The notes beneath the pieces were generated by a model. It was not told where the DNA came from and searched no databases. It worked only from the letters and a program-made list of their open reading frames with translations. A program made the translations under genes and the position numbers. From Microbacterium ginsengiterrae (GTDB taxonomy: Bacteria > Actinomycetota > Actinomycetes > Actinomycetales > Microbacteriaceae): a DNA stretch of 64,000 nt. This document shows positions 24,840 to 33,400 of the stretch, in pieces (positions within the stretch are counted from its first letter, which is position 1; each line of letters begins with the position of its first letter). The stretch is taken from positions 1,860,001-1,924,000 of the forward strand of contig NZ_JACHMU010000001.1 in the NCBI RefSeq assembly GCF_014205075.1, written 5' to 3'.

Positions 24840-25622
24840 GAAGTAGAACTCCTCCTGCGACTGCGGCATCGAGTAGGTGTCGGTGGTCGGCTGACGGGAG
24901 CGGATCGACTCCGGGACGCCGAGGAACGCGGCCAGTGCGTAGACCTGCGTCTTGTACAGGTGGGCGATCGGCTTGATGTCGGCCGCTCCGTCGCCGAGCT
25001 TCACGAAGAAGCCCTGGTCGTACTCCAGCCGGTTCGGGGTCCCGGCGACCGCGTGGTTGAGCCGGTCCGCGTGGTAGTACTCGAGCATCTTGCGGGTGCG
25101 CTGCTTGAAGTTCGACGCGGCGATGATCTCGAGGTACGCCGCGGCCGTCAACCTCTCGGTGACCTGCTCCCCGGTGGGGGATTCCGCGACGACGGAGAAG
25201 AGCCGGAAGGCGTCCGAGTCGACGACGCTCGGCAGGACGATCTTCGATTTCCACCCCGGCCCGAAGTCCGGGACGACGCACCGGATGGCGTCGTCGCGTC
25301 GGCGGTAGCATCCTGCGGCGGTGAGGATCGGGGTGATGTTCTCGGTGACGGATTCGACCCCCAGCCAGTCGGTGAGCTCCGTGCTGTAGGACAGTGTGTC
25401 GTCCGAGGACTCCTGCTCCGGAAGGTGCAGCGCGAGCACCCGCTCAGGGCCGAGCGCCCGAACGCTGAGAGCGGCGACGACGCTCGAATCGATGCCGCCG
25501 GAGACGGCGACGACGATGCCCTTGCGTCTGGATGCGGCGAGATAGGCGCGGATGCGTTCGCTGATCCTGTCCACCTCGGCCGCCTCGTCGATGGCGAGGC
25601 TGTCCGGTCCGAATTCACTCAT
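24627..25622 (-). CDS. NAD-synthase-like ammonia-dependent amidotransferase
   Basis: 331 residues of the NadE ATP-pyrophosphatase fold without the nitrilase/glutaminase domain of the long NAD synthetases. The PP-loop is VVAVSGGIDSSVVAAL (about residues 37-52). The NAD-synthase-like block NRLEYDQGFFVKLGDGAADIKPIAHLYKTQVY is nearby, split by me into EYDQGFFVKLGDGAAD and IKPIAHLYKTQVY. A true housekeeping NadE is possible, but its place directly after an AsnB-type gene (starts inside it, eight-base overlap) inside a surface-polysaccharide locus suggests amidation or adenylation of a sugar- or carrier-bound carboxylate. The 3' end overlaps the convergent AcpS-type frame. Confidence 0.82.
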   Translation of the reverse strand: MSEFGPDSLAIDEAAEVDRISERIRAYLAASRRKGIVVAVSGGIDSSVVAALSVRALGPERVLALHLPEQESSDDTLSYSTELTDWLGVESVTENITPILTAAGCYRRRDDAIRCVVPDFGPGWKSKIVLPSVVDSDAFRLFSVVAESPTGEQVTERLTAAAYLEIIAASNFKQRTRKMLEYYHADRLNHAVAGTPNRLEYDQGFFVKLGDGAADIKPIAHLYKTQVYALAAFLGVPESIRSRQPTTDTYSMPQSQEEFYFSLPYSLMDLCLYGLNHGVDAATVAEAAGLRAEQIERVFRDIEQKRRSTAYLHEPPVLVSPVAELSHLDLA

Positions 25623-27630
25623 GATGCGTCCCCTTCTCGATTCCCGCTGTCCGCTCGGCCGACCTCCGGTCGAAGCACGTCACCGGGCCCGGCGGATCGG
25701 GCGCCGGTGCCCGCCATTCCCGGATGAACATCCGGTGCAGCAGCTGCGATGTCAGCACGGCCATGAGACGCATGCTGTCGGTGTTGCCCATGCCGTGACC
25801 CTGCACTCTGCGGCACTTCTCGATGAGCAGTTCGACGGCGCGCGGGTTCCAGATGCCGGCGTCCTCGACGGCGCGGGGCGAGACGTCCTCCGTCATCCAC
25901 TCCGGAGGGCGGTCGCCGAAGAAACTCGACGCGTCCGGTACGCGGTACGGCTGCTTGGGCCGCTGCACGATCTCGCGCGGAACGAGATCGGAGAACGCCC
26001 GCTTCAGCAGATGCTTCTCGTCGAGACCGAGGATCTTCTGCCGTGCGGGGAACTGCGCGGCGAGAGCGAAGACGTGGTGGTCGAGGAACGGGAAGCGGCC
26101 TTCGACGGAGTTCGCCATCAGCATCCGATCGCCCTGAGTCGACAGCAGGTAGCCGGAGAGCAGCGTGCGCATCTCCAGCCACTGCGCACGCGAGAGCGGA
26201 TCCCATCGCGAGGCGCCGGCGGGCATCGTGTCCAGCAGGCGGGATGCCGCCGCCTGCTCTCGCTCCGTGCGACGGGACGGATGCAGCATCGGTTTGATGC
26301 CGGCCGTGGACCGCCAGCGCGGCCGGTGGGACACCGCGGGGTCCGCCTCGTCGACGTCGCTGCCGAAGAAGCTCTGCGCGAAGGCGGGGACCTGGGTGGG
26401 CGAGCGCCGCATCCACGGGTACAGGAGCTCGATCGCGCGTCGCCGCATCGGCGAATCCGGATCCCGCGCGATGAAGGCCCGCACCTTGGCCTCGCGGAAG
26501 ATGTCGTATCCGGCGAGCACCTCATCGGCGCCCTCACCCGTCACGACGACCTTGTACCCCTCGGCCCGCACGAGCTGCGACAGGAGCATCATCGGCACGG
26601 GAGCCGAGCGCAGGAAGGCGGTCTCGGCCTGCCACACGGCCTGCGGGAGCCCGTCGGCGATGTCGCGTCCCGACACGACGAGCTCCCGGTGGGTGGTGCC
26701 GAGTCGCTCGTGCATCAGCTGCTGGTGCGGGCCCTCGTCGAACTCGGCATCCGCGAAGCGGAGCGAGAACGTGTGCACGTCCGTCTCGGCGGTCGCGGCG
26801 ATGGTCGCCGCGGTCACGGCGGAATCGATACCTCCCGACAGGTAGGCCCCGACCGGCACGTCGCTGCGCCGGAAGCGCAGCCTCGTCGCCTCCGCGACGG
26901 CGTCCCTGAGCCGCTCGGCGTTCTCACGCAGGTCCTGACTCTCCTCCGCGCCGCGGTCGGGGAACGTCGGATGCCAGTACTCGTGCGTGTGCACGCCGGC
27001 CTCGTCGAAGATCAGGCAGGTACCGGGGACGACCTGCCTGACGCCGGTGAACAGTGTCTGCGGGGCCGCGGGGGACCAGAAGGTGAGCAGCTCGTCGACG
27101 CCGTCCGGGTCGAGCTCACGGGGAACGGCGGGGTCGCAGAACAGCGCCTTGACCTCGGACGCGAACACGACGCGGCGCCCGATCTGCGCGTAGTGCAGCG
27201 GGTGGATCCCGAAGCGGTCGCGAGAGAGCACGAGCCGGCGGGTCCGCCGGTCCCAGAGCGCGATGGCCCACTGCCCGTTGAAGCGCGCGAAGCAGCCGGT
27301 GTCCCACTCCTCCCAGGCGTGCACGATGACCTCCGTGTCGCTCGCGGTACGGAAGCGGTGCCCGCGTGCGCGCAGCTCGTCGCGCAGCTCGACGTAGTTG
27401 AAGATCTCACCGTTGAACGTGACCCAGACGTGCTCGTCCTCCCCGGCCATGGGCTGCGTGCCGCCACGGACGTCGATGATCGACAGGCGCGTATGCCCCA
27501 GCGCGACCTCGTCGTCGAGATACCAGCCGCTGCCGTCGGGGCCGCGATGGCGGAGTGCGCCCATCATGCGGAGCACGAGATCGGAGGATGGGGGTTCCGT
27601 CCGATCGAGGACACCGCAGATGCCGCACAC
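25615..27630 (-). CDS. asparagine-synthetase (AsnB)-type glutamine amidotransferase
   Basis: The start is GTG at 27630, giving Met-Cys-Gly-Ile-Cys-Gly, so Cys2 becomes the N-terminal nucleophile of the class II glutaminase after Met removal; the longer open frame upstream is noise. 671 residues. The glutaminase domain (1 to about 210) has RHRGPDGSGWY and FNGEIFNYVELR. The synthase domain has the PP-loop LSGGIDSAVTAATIA (about residue 250) and VVTGEGADEVLAGYDIF. The family makes amides from carboxylates via acyl-AMP, with ammonia from glutamine. Members in polysaccharide and lipopeptide clusters often act on substrates other than aspartate. It is translationally coupled to the carrier-like gene before it and the NadE-like gene after it. 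Confidence 0.9.
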   Translation of the reverse strand: MCGICGVLDRTEPPSSDLVLRMMGALRHRGPDGSGWYLDDEVALGHTRLSIIDVRGGTQPMAGEDEHVWVTFNGEIFNYVELRDELRARGHRFRTASDTEVIVHAWEEWDTGCFARFNGQWAIALWDRRTRRLVLSRDRFGIHPLHYAQIGRRVVFASEVKALFCDPAVPRELDPDGVDELLTFWSPAAPQTLFTGVRQVVPGTCLIFDEAGVHTHEYWHPTFPDRGAEESQDLRENAERLRDAVAEATRLRFRRSDVPVGAYLSGGIDSAVTAATIAATAETDVHTFSLRFADAEFDEGPHQQLMHERLGTTHRELVVSGRDIADGLPQAVWQAETAFLRSAPVPMMLLSQLVRAEGYKVVVTGEGADEVLAGYDIFREAKVRAFIARDPDSPMRRRAIELLYPWMRRSPTQVPAFAQSFFGSDVDEADPAVSHRPRWRSTAGIKPMLHPSRRTEREQAAASRLLDTMPAGASRWDPLSRAQWLEMRTLLSGYLLSTQGDRMLMANSVEGRFPFLDHHVFALAAQFPARQKILGLDEKHLLKRAFSDLVPREIVQRPKQPYRVPDASSFFGDRPPEWMTEDVSPRAVEDAGIWNPRAVELLIEKCRRVQGHGMGNTDSMRLMAVLTSQLLHRMFIREWRAPAPDPPGPVTCFDRRSAERTAGIEKGTHHE

Positions 27631-27631
27631 G

Positions 27632-27826
27632 TCAGTGCCCGGTGAGCAGGTGCCGGAGGACGTCGGCGGATCGCAGCCCGTCGCCCTGGAGGAGGTGCTC
27701 GGGGAGGGTGATGCCCGTCGCATCCTCCACGTGGATCGCGGCGACGAGCGCGTCGAGTGCGTCATCGCCGGTGCGAGGCAGCTGGGCGATCTCGTCACCG
27801 AACCGAGACCAATCGCTCTCGCTCAT
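27632..27826 (-). CDS. carrier-protein-like small protein lacking the Ser
   Basis: 64 residues from the ATG at 27826, which has AGAAGGA seven bases upstream. The sequence GDDALDALVAAIHVEDATGITLPEHLL aligns by eye with the helix-II region of acyl carrier proteins, but the D-S-L phosphopantetheine site reads D-A-L, so no prosthetic group could attach at the usual place. The N-terminal helix region is also shorter than usual. It could be a degenerate carrier, a regulatory partner of the AsnB-type enzyme, or unrelated. The stop (27632-27634) is immediately followed by the AsnB start, so the two are cotranslated. Confidence 0.6.
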   Translation of the reverse strand: MSESDWSRFGDEIAQLPRTGDDALDALVAAIHVEDATGITLPEHLLQGDGLRSADVLRHLLTGH

Positions 27827-27904
27827 GGAGTATCCTTCTGGCTGTGCGGCACCGGAGACATCTGTGATACGCACATTAGGGCACGCGGGGCTGGGGGCAA
27901 CAGA

Positions 27905-27925
27905 GCGGATCCATCACTGATCCGC
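27905..27925 (+). other. hairpin in the acyl carrier protein leader
   Basis: GCGGATC (27905-27911) and GATCCGC (27919-27925) form a perfect 7-bp stem 29 bp before the carrier gene. It lies in the 127-bp divergent region between the two carrier genes, so it may equally be a protein-binding site. Confidence 0.4.
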
Positions 27926-27953
27926 ATCCCGCACTGGGGTAAGGGGACATGCC

Positions 27954-28214
27954 ATGGTTCAGATCGACACGCGCCTCGATGTTCGCATCGAGGACTTCAT
28001 CCTGAGCAGCTTTCTGTTCGGAGACGCGGCGAGGATGCCGTCGCGTTCGGAATCGCTCCTGCAGTCGGGGGTGATCGATTCGACCGGGGTGCTCGAGCTC
28101 ATCGAGTTCCTCGAGGCCGAGTTCGGCCTGCGCGTCGAGGAGACCGAGTCCGTTCCGGAGAACCTGGACTCGATCGACAACCTCGTCCGGTTCGTCGCGT
28201 CCAAGACCGATTGA
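27954..28214 (+). CDS. acyl carrier protein
   Basis: 86 residues from the ATG at 27954, with AAGGGGA at 27941-27947. The attachment site is Ser in SGVIDSTGVLELIEFLEAEF (about residues 38-57), followed by the usual acidic helix and SIDNLVRFV. It would be activated by the AcpS-type transferase at 24225 and charged by the acyl ligase at 21909. It is four bases upstream of a serine-acetyltransferase-like gene, which may use the carried acyl group. It is not the fatty-acid-synthesis ACP by context. Confidence 0.92.
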   Translation: MVQIDTRLDVRIEDFILSSFLFGDAARMPSRSESLLQSGVIDSTGVLELIEFLEAEFGLRVEETESVPENLDSIDNLVRFVASKTD

Positions 28215-28218
28215 GGCG

Positions 28219-28830
28219 ATGCGCGCGATGACGGCGGCGCGCGGGCAGCGCCCGTTCGCCGCCGACCTCTCGAGGATGTGCGCGACGTTCATGGCGGGTG
28301 AGGAGACACCGGCGCGCAAGGCGCTGCTGGTGCTGTCGAACTCCGAGGTGCACAGTGTCGCCTGCTACCGATTCGGTCGTTTCGCCGCGCGGGTGCGCAG
28401 GCGTTCACGCTTCGCCGGGCTCCTGTTCACGGTCGCCCATCGGCTGTGGAACAGGTGGGTGACGCACCTGCACCACTGCGACATCTCGTCACACGCCGAG
28501 ATCGGTCCCGGGTTGCTTCTCATGCATCGGACCGGGGTGATCATCGGACCGGCGACGATCGGGAAGAACGCCGTGATCCACCAGAACGTCACGATCGGTC
28601 AGCGTGTGGCCGGCGGTGCGCACGGGCTTCCGCGGATCGGCGACAACGTATGGATCGGACCCGGCGCGATCATCGCCGGGGCGATCAGCATCGGCGACGG
28701 CGCGACGATCTCGGCCGGCACCGTCCTCTCGCGGGACGTGCCGCCGCACGCGCTCGTCGCGGGAGTCCCCGGCCGCGTCGTCACACAGGACTACGACAAC
28801 CGGCTCATGCTCGGCGCCGTCGTGCACTGA
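28219..28830 (+). CDS. serine O-acetyltransferase-like hexapeptide acyltransferase
   Basis: 203 residues. An N-terminal helical part leads into a left-handed beta-helix with hexapeptide repeats: ISSHAEIGPGLLLMHRTGVIIG, then ATIGKNAVIHQNVTIGQRV, IGDNVWIGPGAIIAGAISIG and DGATISAGTVLSRDVPPHA, with the catalytic-type His in HRTGVIIG. The overall plan matches CysE-type serine acetyltransferases, but such proteins in polysaccharide loci commonly acylate sugars. Following the ACP gene by four bases, it may take its acyl group from the carrier rather than acetyl-CoA. ATGs at 28219 and 28228 are both possible. Confidence 0.85.
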   Translation: MRAMTAARGQRPFAADLSRMCATFMAGEETPARKALLVLSNSEVHSVACYRFGRFAARVRRRSRFAGLLFTVAHRLWNRWVTHLHHCDISSHAEIGPGLLLMHRTGVIIGPATIGKNAVIHQNVTIGQRVAGGAHGLPRIGDNVWIGPGAIIAGAISIGDGATISAGTVLSRDVPPHALVAGVPGRVVTQDYDNRLMLGAVVH

Positions 28831-28851
28831 GCCGTTCGACGGAGGAGGCGG

Positions 28852-29658
28852 ATGCCGATGCGCAGGATGCGGCGGCGATCGGCAGCGGTCCTGCTCCTGC
28901 TCGCCGCGTTCGCCGTCGCCTCCTGCGCGGGGCCGGTCGGAATTCCTCCGGCACCGGAGGTGCCATCGCCCTCCGCGGAGGCGTCATCGCCACCCGTTCC
29001 GGACACGTCGACACCGGATGCCGCGGACCTCGATGCGCTCGCCGGGATGCACGTGTTCTTCGCTCACCGCTCCGTCGGCGCGGACGTCATGGAGATGGGT
29101 GTGCCCGCCGTGTACGCGGCCGCGGGGGCGCAGCCGCCGCCGGACGGCTTCGGTGACCACTGGCTGGATCAGACGGACGATCCCGCCACGAAGCTCGCGG
29201 ACTTCGATCGCTGGGTACGGGAGGACGGCGTCGGGGAGAGGGCGGATGTCGCCTTCATGAAGCTCGGGTACGTCGACATCCTCGCCGACACCGACGTGCA
29301 GCGGCTGTTCGACGAGTACCGGGCGATGATGGACGCGTTGGAGTCGGACTATCCGGAGGTCGTGTTCCTGCACGCGACGGTGTCCGTGACCGCGTGGGAT
29401 CCGGAGAACAACGCCGCCATTGAGGCGTTCAACGCGCTGATGCGCGATCGGTACGCCGACACGGGGCGGCTCTACGATCTCGCCGCCGTCGTGTCGACCT
29501 GTGCGGACGGAACGCCCGCGCGCGGGGAGACCGCCGAGGGTGCCGTCTACTACCGGATCTGCGATGAGTTCACCCGCGACGGTGGACACCTCAACGAGCA
29601 CGGGGCGACGGTCGCGGCATCCGCGCTTCTGCGCCTGCTCGTGTCCGTGGCGCCCTGA
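28852..29658 (+). CDS. SGNH-like lipoprotein, paralogue B
   Basis: 268 residues with a basic N-terminus, a hydrophobic core and a lipobox VASC (about residues 22-25), so it is a predicted lipoprotein anchored outside the membrane. A Pro/Ser-rich linker follows. The domain starts VFFAHRSVGADVMEMGVPAVY, has FMKLGYVDILADTDVQRLFDEY and VFLHATVSVT in the middle, and ends TRDGGHLNEHGATVAASAL. These blocks match the protein at 23408 in order and spacing. Here too the usual GDS is replaced (AHRSVG). GGAGGAG at 28841-28847 serves the ATG at 28852 or 28858. A role in removing or transferring an acyl group on the surface polymer is inference. Confidence 0.75.
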   Translation: MPMRRMRRRSAAVLLLLAAFAVASCAGPVGIPPAPEVPSPSAEASSPPVPDTSTPDAADLDALAGMHVFFAHRSVGADVMEMGVPAVYAAAGAQPPPDGFGDHWLDQTDDPATKLADFDRWVREDGVGERADVAFMKLGYVDILADTDVQRLFDEYRAMMDALESDYPEVVFLHATVSVTAWDPENNAAIEAFNALMRDRYADTGRLYDLAAVVSTCADGTPARGETAEGAVYYRICDEFTRDGGHLNEHGATVAASALLRLLVSVAP

Positions 29659-29668
29659 AAGACGAGGC

Positions 29669-30265
29669 TCAGCGCCGGTGCAGCGCGCCGTCGTGTTCGA
29701 CATAGCGCTCGCCGGAAGCGGGGCACACCCAGTCCTCCCCGTCCCGTTCCAGGGGGCGACCCGCTCTGCCCACCCAACCGATCCGCCGGGCCGGGACTCC
29801 CACCATGAGCGCGTGCGCGGGGACGTCCTTCGTGACGACCGCTCCTGCGGCGACGAGAGCCCATGCGCCGATCGTCACCGGTGCGATGCACACCGCTCTG
29901 GCTCCGATCGATGCGCCCTCATCGATCGTCACCCCGACCAGCGTCCAGTCGTCGCCGCTCTTGGGCGAACCGTCCGGGTTCACCGCCCTGGGGAACTCGT
30001 CGTTGGTCAGCACGACCGCCGGACCGATGAACACCCCGGCGCCGAGCTGCGCCGGCTCGTACACGAGGGCGTGGTTCTGCACCTTGCACGCGTCACCGAG
30101 CACTATGCCGGGCCCGATGTACGCGCTGCGGCCGATCGTGCAGTCGCGACCGATCACCGCGTCCTCGCGCACCTGGGTGAGATGCCAGATGCGCGTCCCG
30201 TCCCCGATGCGAGCGGAGGGGGCCACGTCGGCGGATTCCTGGATGAGCACGGTCGGCTCTGACAT
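29669..30265 (-). CDS. WlbB/WbpD-like sugar N-acetyltransferase
   Basis: 198 residues of left-handed beta-helix from the ATG at 30265. IGDGTRIWHLTQVREDAVIG, then RDCTIGRSAYIGPGIVLGD, the charged turn VQNHALVYEPAQLGAG, and VFIGPAVVLTNDEFPRA follow the pattern of WlbB/WbpD, which N-acetylate the 3-amino group of UDP-2-acetamido-3-amino sugars. A short C-terminal Cys/His-poor tail is present. The matching oxidoreductase (35207) and aminotransferase (40345) are in the same locus on the plus strand, so a diacetamido sugar for the surface polymer is likely. A UDP-sugar 6-dehydrogenase is not seen in the window. Confidence 0.85.
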   Translation of the reverse strand: MSEPTVLIQESADVAPSARIGDGTRIWHLTQVREDAVIGRDCTIGRSAYIGPGIVLGDACKVQNHALVYEPAQLGAGVFIGPAVVLTNDEFPRAVNPDGSPKSGDDWTLVGVTIDEGASIGARAVCIAPVTIGAWALVAAGAVVTKDVPAHALMVGVPARRIGWVGRAGRPLERDGEDWVCPASGERYVEHDGALHRR

Positions 30266-30324
30266 GCGCACGCTCCTCGGATCGGTGGCGCTGAGTCCTC
30301 TCATGATCGATGGTGAAGACCCTC

Positions 30325-30352
30325 TGGCACAATGCCGCTCCAGCGGTATACT
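30325..30352 (+). promoter_or_regulatory. promoter of the large deacetylase gene
   Basis: TGGCAC (30325-30330) and a near-perfect -10 TATACT (30347-30352) are 16 bp apart, about 125 bp upstream of the ATG at 30476. The leader also holds a GACACC/GGTGTC hairpin (30361-30377). Confidence 0.6.
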
Positions 30353-30443
30353 GCACGCGGGACACCTTGTCGGTGTCACTTCGCCGGGGACTGCGGAGCG
30401 ACACCTTGGATTCGCGCTGGGGCATGAATCGTCAGCAGGGTGA

Positions 30444-30459
30444 TCGCGCGAAAGCGCGA
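30444..30459 (+). other. GNRA-capped hairpin before the deacetylase gene
   Basis: TCGCGC-GAAA-GCGCGA is a perfect 6-bp stem closed by a GAAA tetraloop and followed by AAAA. It ends 16 bases before the ATG at 30476, close to the ribosome binding region. Confidence 0.6.
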
Positions 30460-30475
30460 AAAACTGGGGGTGGTC

Positions 30476-33400
30476 ATGAGTTCGATCTCGCGTACCCGTC
30501 GCACGCCGTACGGGCGGGCGGGGCGAATGGCAGGGGCGGTCGCTGTGCTGCTCGCAGCGACGCTGTCGGTGCCGACGGGCGCGCAGGCCCTCCCGACGCG
30601 CGCGGCGGCACCCGCGACGTCCGCGTCGACGTCATCGGCTTCCCCGCTCGTGGCGGCATCCGCACTCGCATCCGCACCGGCGCTCACCACGGAGGCATCC
30701 GCACGGGCGCTCACACCGGCGCTCGCATCCGCACAGACCGGCGGGGGCATGGCGGCCCTGGCCGCGGGCGACACCTCGATCGTCGCGACACCGGCGCAGA
30801 TCGTCTTCAACGCCGTGCAGGGCGAAGAGTGCCCCGCAGTGCAGACCGTCGGCGTCACGACGGGCACCTCCGCCGAGACGGGCTGGCGCGCCGTCGAGGA
30901 CGCCGCGTGGTTGAGGGCGAGCGCGAGCGGGAGCACGACGCCGGCGACGGTGTCCCTCTCGGCCGCGTGCGCGACGCTCCCCGTCGGGGTGCACGACACG
31001 ACGCTCCTCGTCCAGGATGCCGGCGGTGCGACCGTCACCACGGTGGCGGTGACGGCGATCGTGAACGAGTCGTCTCCCGTCCGGGTGGCCACCTGGCGTG
31101 ACGGACACCGCGGCGCGTTCAGCGTCTCGGTCGACGACGGTCGCGACTCCGGTGGGGCGGAGCTGGCGGCGCACGGGATGGCCGGCACATTCGTGATGAA
31201 CGGCACGACGGCCCCGCCCACCTACCCCGGCCTGTTGTCGGCGGGGATGGAGCTCGGGTCGCACCTCGTCTCGCACTACTGCAGCGACGTCGACGACGAG
31301 ACGTGGCGGTACGAGATGGAGGCGAACATCGCCGGCGTCGCCGATGTGACGGGGTCCGCCGAGCGGGTGGTCAGCATGGTCTGGCCGTGCGGCTTCACCA
31401 CGCTCAAGGCGCAGGCGATCGCCAGCGAATACTTCATGTCGACGCGCGGGTACAACATCAACGCCCTCGAGGACGCGACGCCGGCGAACTTCATGAATCT
31501 GAAGAGCTACAACTCCCACGAGCACACCCCGTTCCCTCCCGCGGATCTGAAGACGATCGTCGACGGCGCCCAGTCGAGCGGGAAGTGGGCGAACCTCGTC
31601 CTCCACGACTTCCTCAACGACGACGGTGCGATCGCGTACGCCGCGACCAAGGACGTCTGGTCGGCGCCCATCGGGGATGTCGTCAAGTACATTCACCAGC
31701 GCGACCGGACCATCGTCAGCGGATACTCCGAATCGGCCGACGCGCTCGACTTCGATGTGCGGCGCCTGGCACTCACGGCCTCTCGCGGCCGGGACTTCGA
31801 GCCGACGTTCACCGCAGCCGACACCATCACGATGCAGGTGGCGCTGCCGAGCGGGCGGCACGCGCTCGCCGTCTCCGTCGGCGGGACAGAGGTGCCGTTC
31901 TCCACGTCGCAGTCGGCGGGGGTCGAATTTCTCACGTACTCCGCCCCCGTCTCGACGCAGACGCAGCACACGCGGGTGCAGTTGTCGGACTCCACGCCAC
32001 CGGCGCTGACGCTGTCCACCACGCACCTCAGCGCGAGTGCGGTGGCGGGAGCGGTGGTGCCGGCCTCCTCGTTCACCGTCACCAACAGCGGGCGGGGGAC
32101 GCTGCAGTGGAGCGCCACCACGAGCACACCGTGGCTGACCCTCTCGCCCTCCTCGGGGGTGAACGGGGGAACCGTCGAGGTGGGCTACACCGCCACCGGG
32201 CTCGCCGTCGGGACGCACACCGGGACCATCACCGTCACCGCGCCGGGGGCGGTCGGCTCGCCGAAGTCGATCGCGGTGACGCTCACCGTGCTGCCGCAGG
32301 GGGCGCAGCAGTATCCGTTCGATTACGCGTCGCGGTCGGAGCTGCTGGCGGATGGGTGGGACTTCATCGCGAGGACCCCGGCGGGGCAGCCCCGCAACAC
32401 AGAGCGCACGAGTGGCCTGACGGTGGGGTACTCGCCGACCGGGATGACGATCCCCGCGGATGTCGGGGACCTGTGGGAGTCGTTGAACAACACCCGCAAC
32501 AGCGTGTTCCGTGACCTGCCGGCGGACTGGTCGAGGGTGGAGCTGGGCGTGCAGTTCGCCCCGTGGGGCAACCACCAGCAGGCCGGGCTCGTCGTCTACG
32601 GTGACGATGACAACTACGTCCAGGTCACCCGCAACTTCAACTCCTGGTTGGGCGGCAACTCGGTCGCCTTCGTCAGCGAATCCCAGCGCGTCACCACGGA
32701 CCGGACGACGGCGACGGCGTCGACCAGCCTGCGGCTGAGACTCGAGCGCGATGGGGACACGACGCTGGCGTCGTTCTCGGCGGACGGGGGAGTGTCCTGG
32801 GTCGACGCCGGGTCGACGACGCAGACCATCGCCGCGCCGCGGCTCGGCATCATCGTCGGCGCCAACGACTCCGGGGGCGTCGCCCCGCCCGCGACGATCA
32901 CGGATGCCGTCGTGACGAGAGGCCAGACGCCGCCCGACCCCGAGCCGGGTGATCCGCCGGCGACCGGTGCCTTCGCCTTCGACTATGCGTCGCGGTCGGA
33001 GCTGCTGGCGGATGGGTGGGACTTCATCGCGAGGACGCCGTCCGGGCAGCCGCGGAACACGGAGCGCACGAGTGGTCTGACGGTGGGGTATTCGCCGACC
33101 GGGATGACGATCCCCGCGGATGTCGGGGACCTCTGGGAGTCGTTGAACAACACCCGCAACAGCGTGTTCCGTGACCTGCCGGCGGACTGGTCGAGGGTGG
33201 AGCTGGGCGTGCAGTTCGCCCCGTGGGGCAACCACCAGCAGGCCGGGCTCGTCGTCTACGGTGACGATGACAACTACGTCCAGGTCACCCGCAACTTCAA
33301 CTCCTGGTTGGGCGGCAACTCCGTCGCCTTCGTCAGCGAATCCCAGCGCGTCACCACGGAGCGATCGGATGTCCTCTCCGCGACCGCCCTCCGGCTGCGC

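Noticed and set aside
24627..25622. Housekeeping nadE
   Set aside because: Not excluded, but the lack of a glutaminase domain and the overlap with an AsnB-type gene in a polysaccharide locus made me withhold the gene symbol.
30325..30340. Sigma-54-like TGGCAC element before the deacetylase gene
   Set aside because: The required TTGC block at the right spacing is absent, actinobacteria generally lack sigma-54, and a good -10 (TATACT) explains the region.
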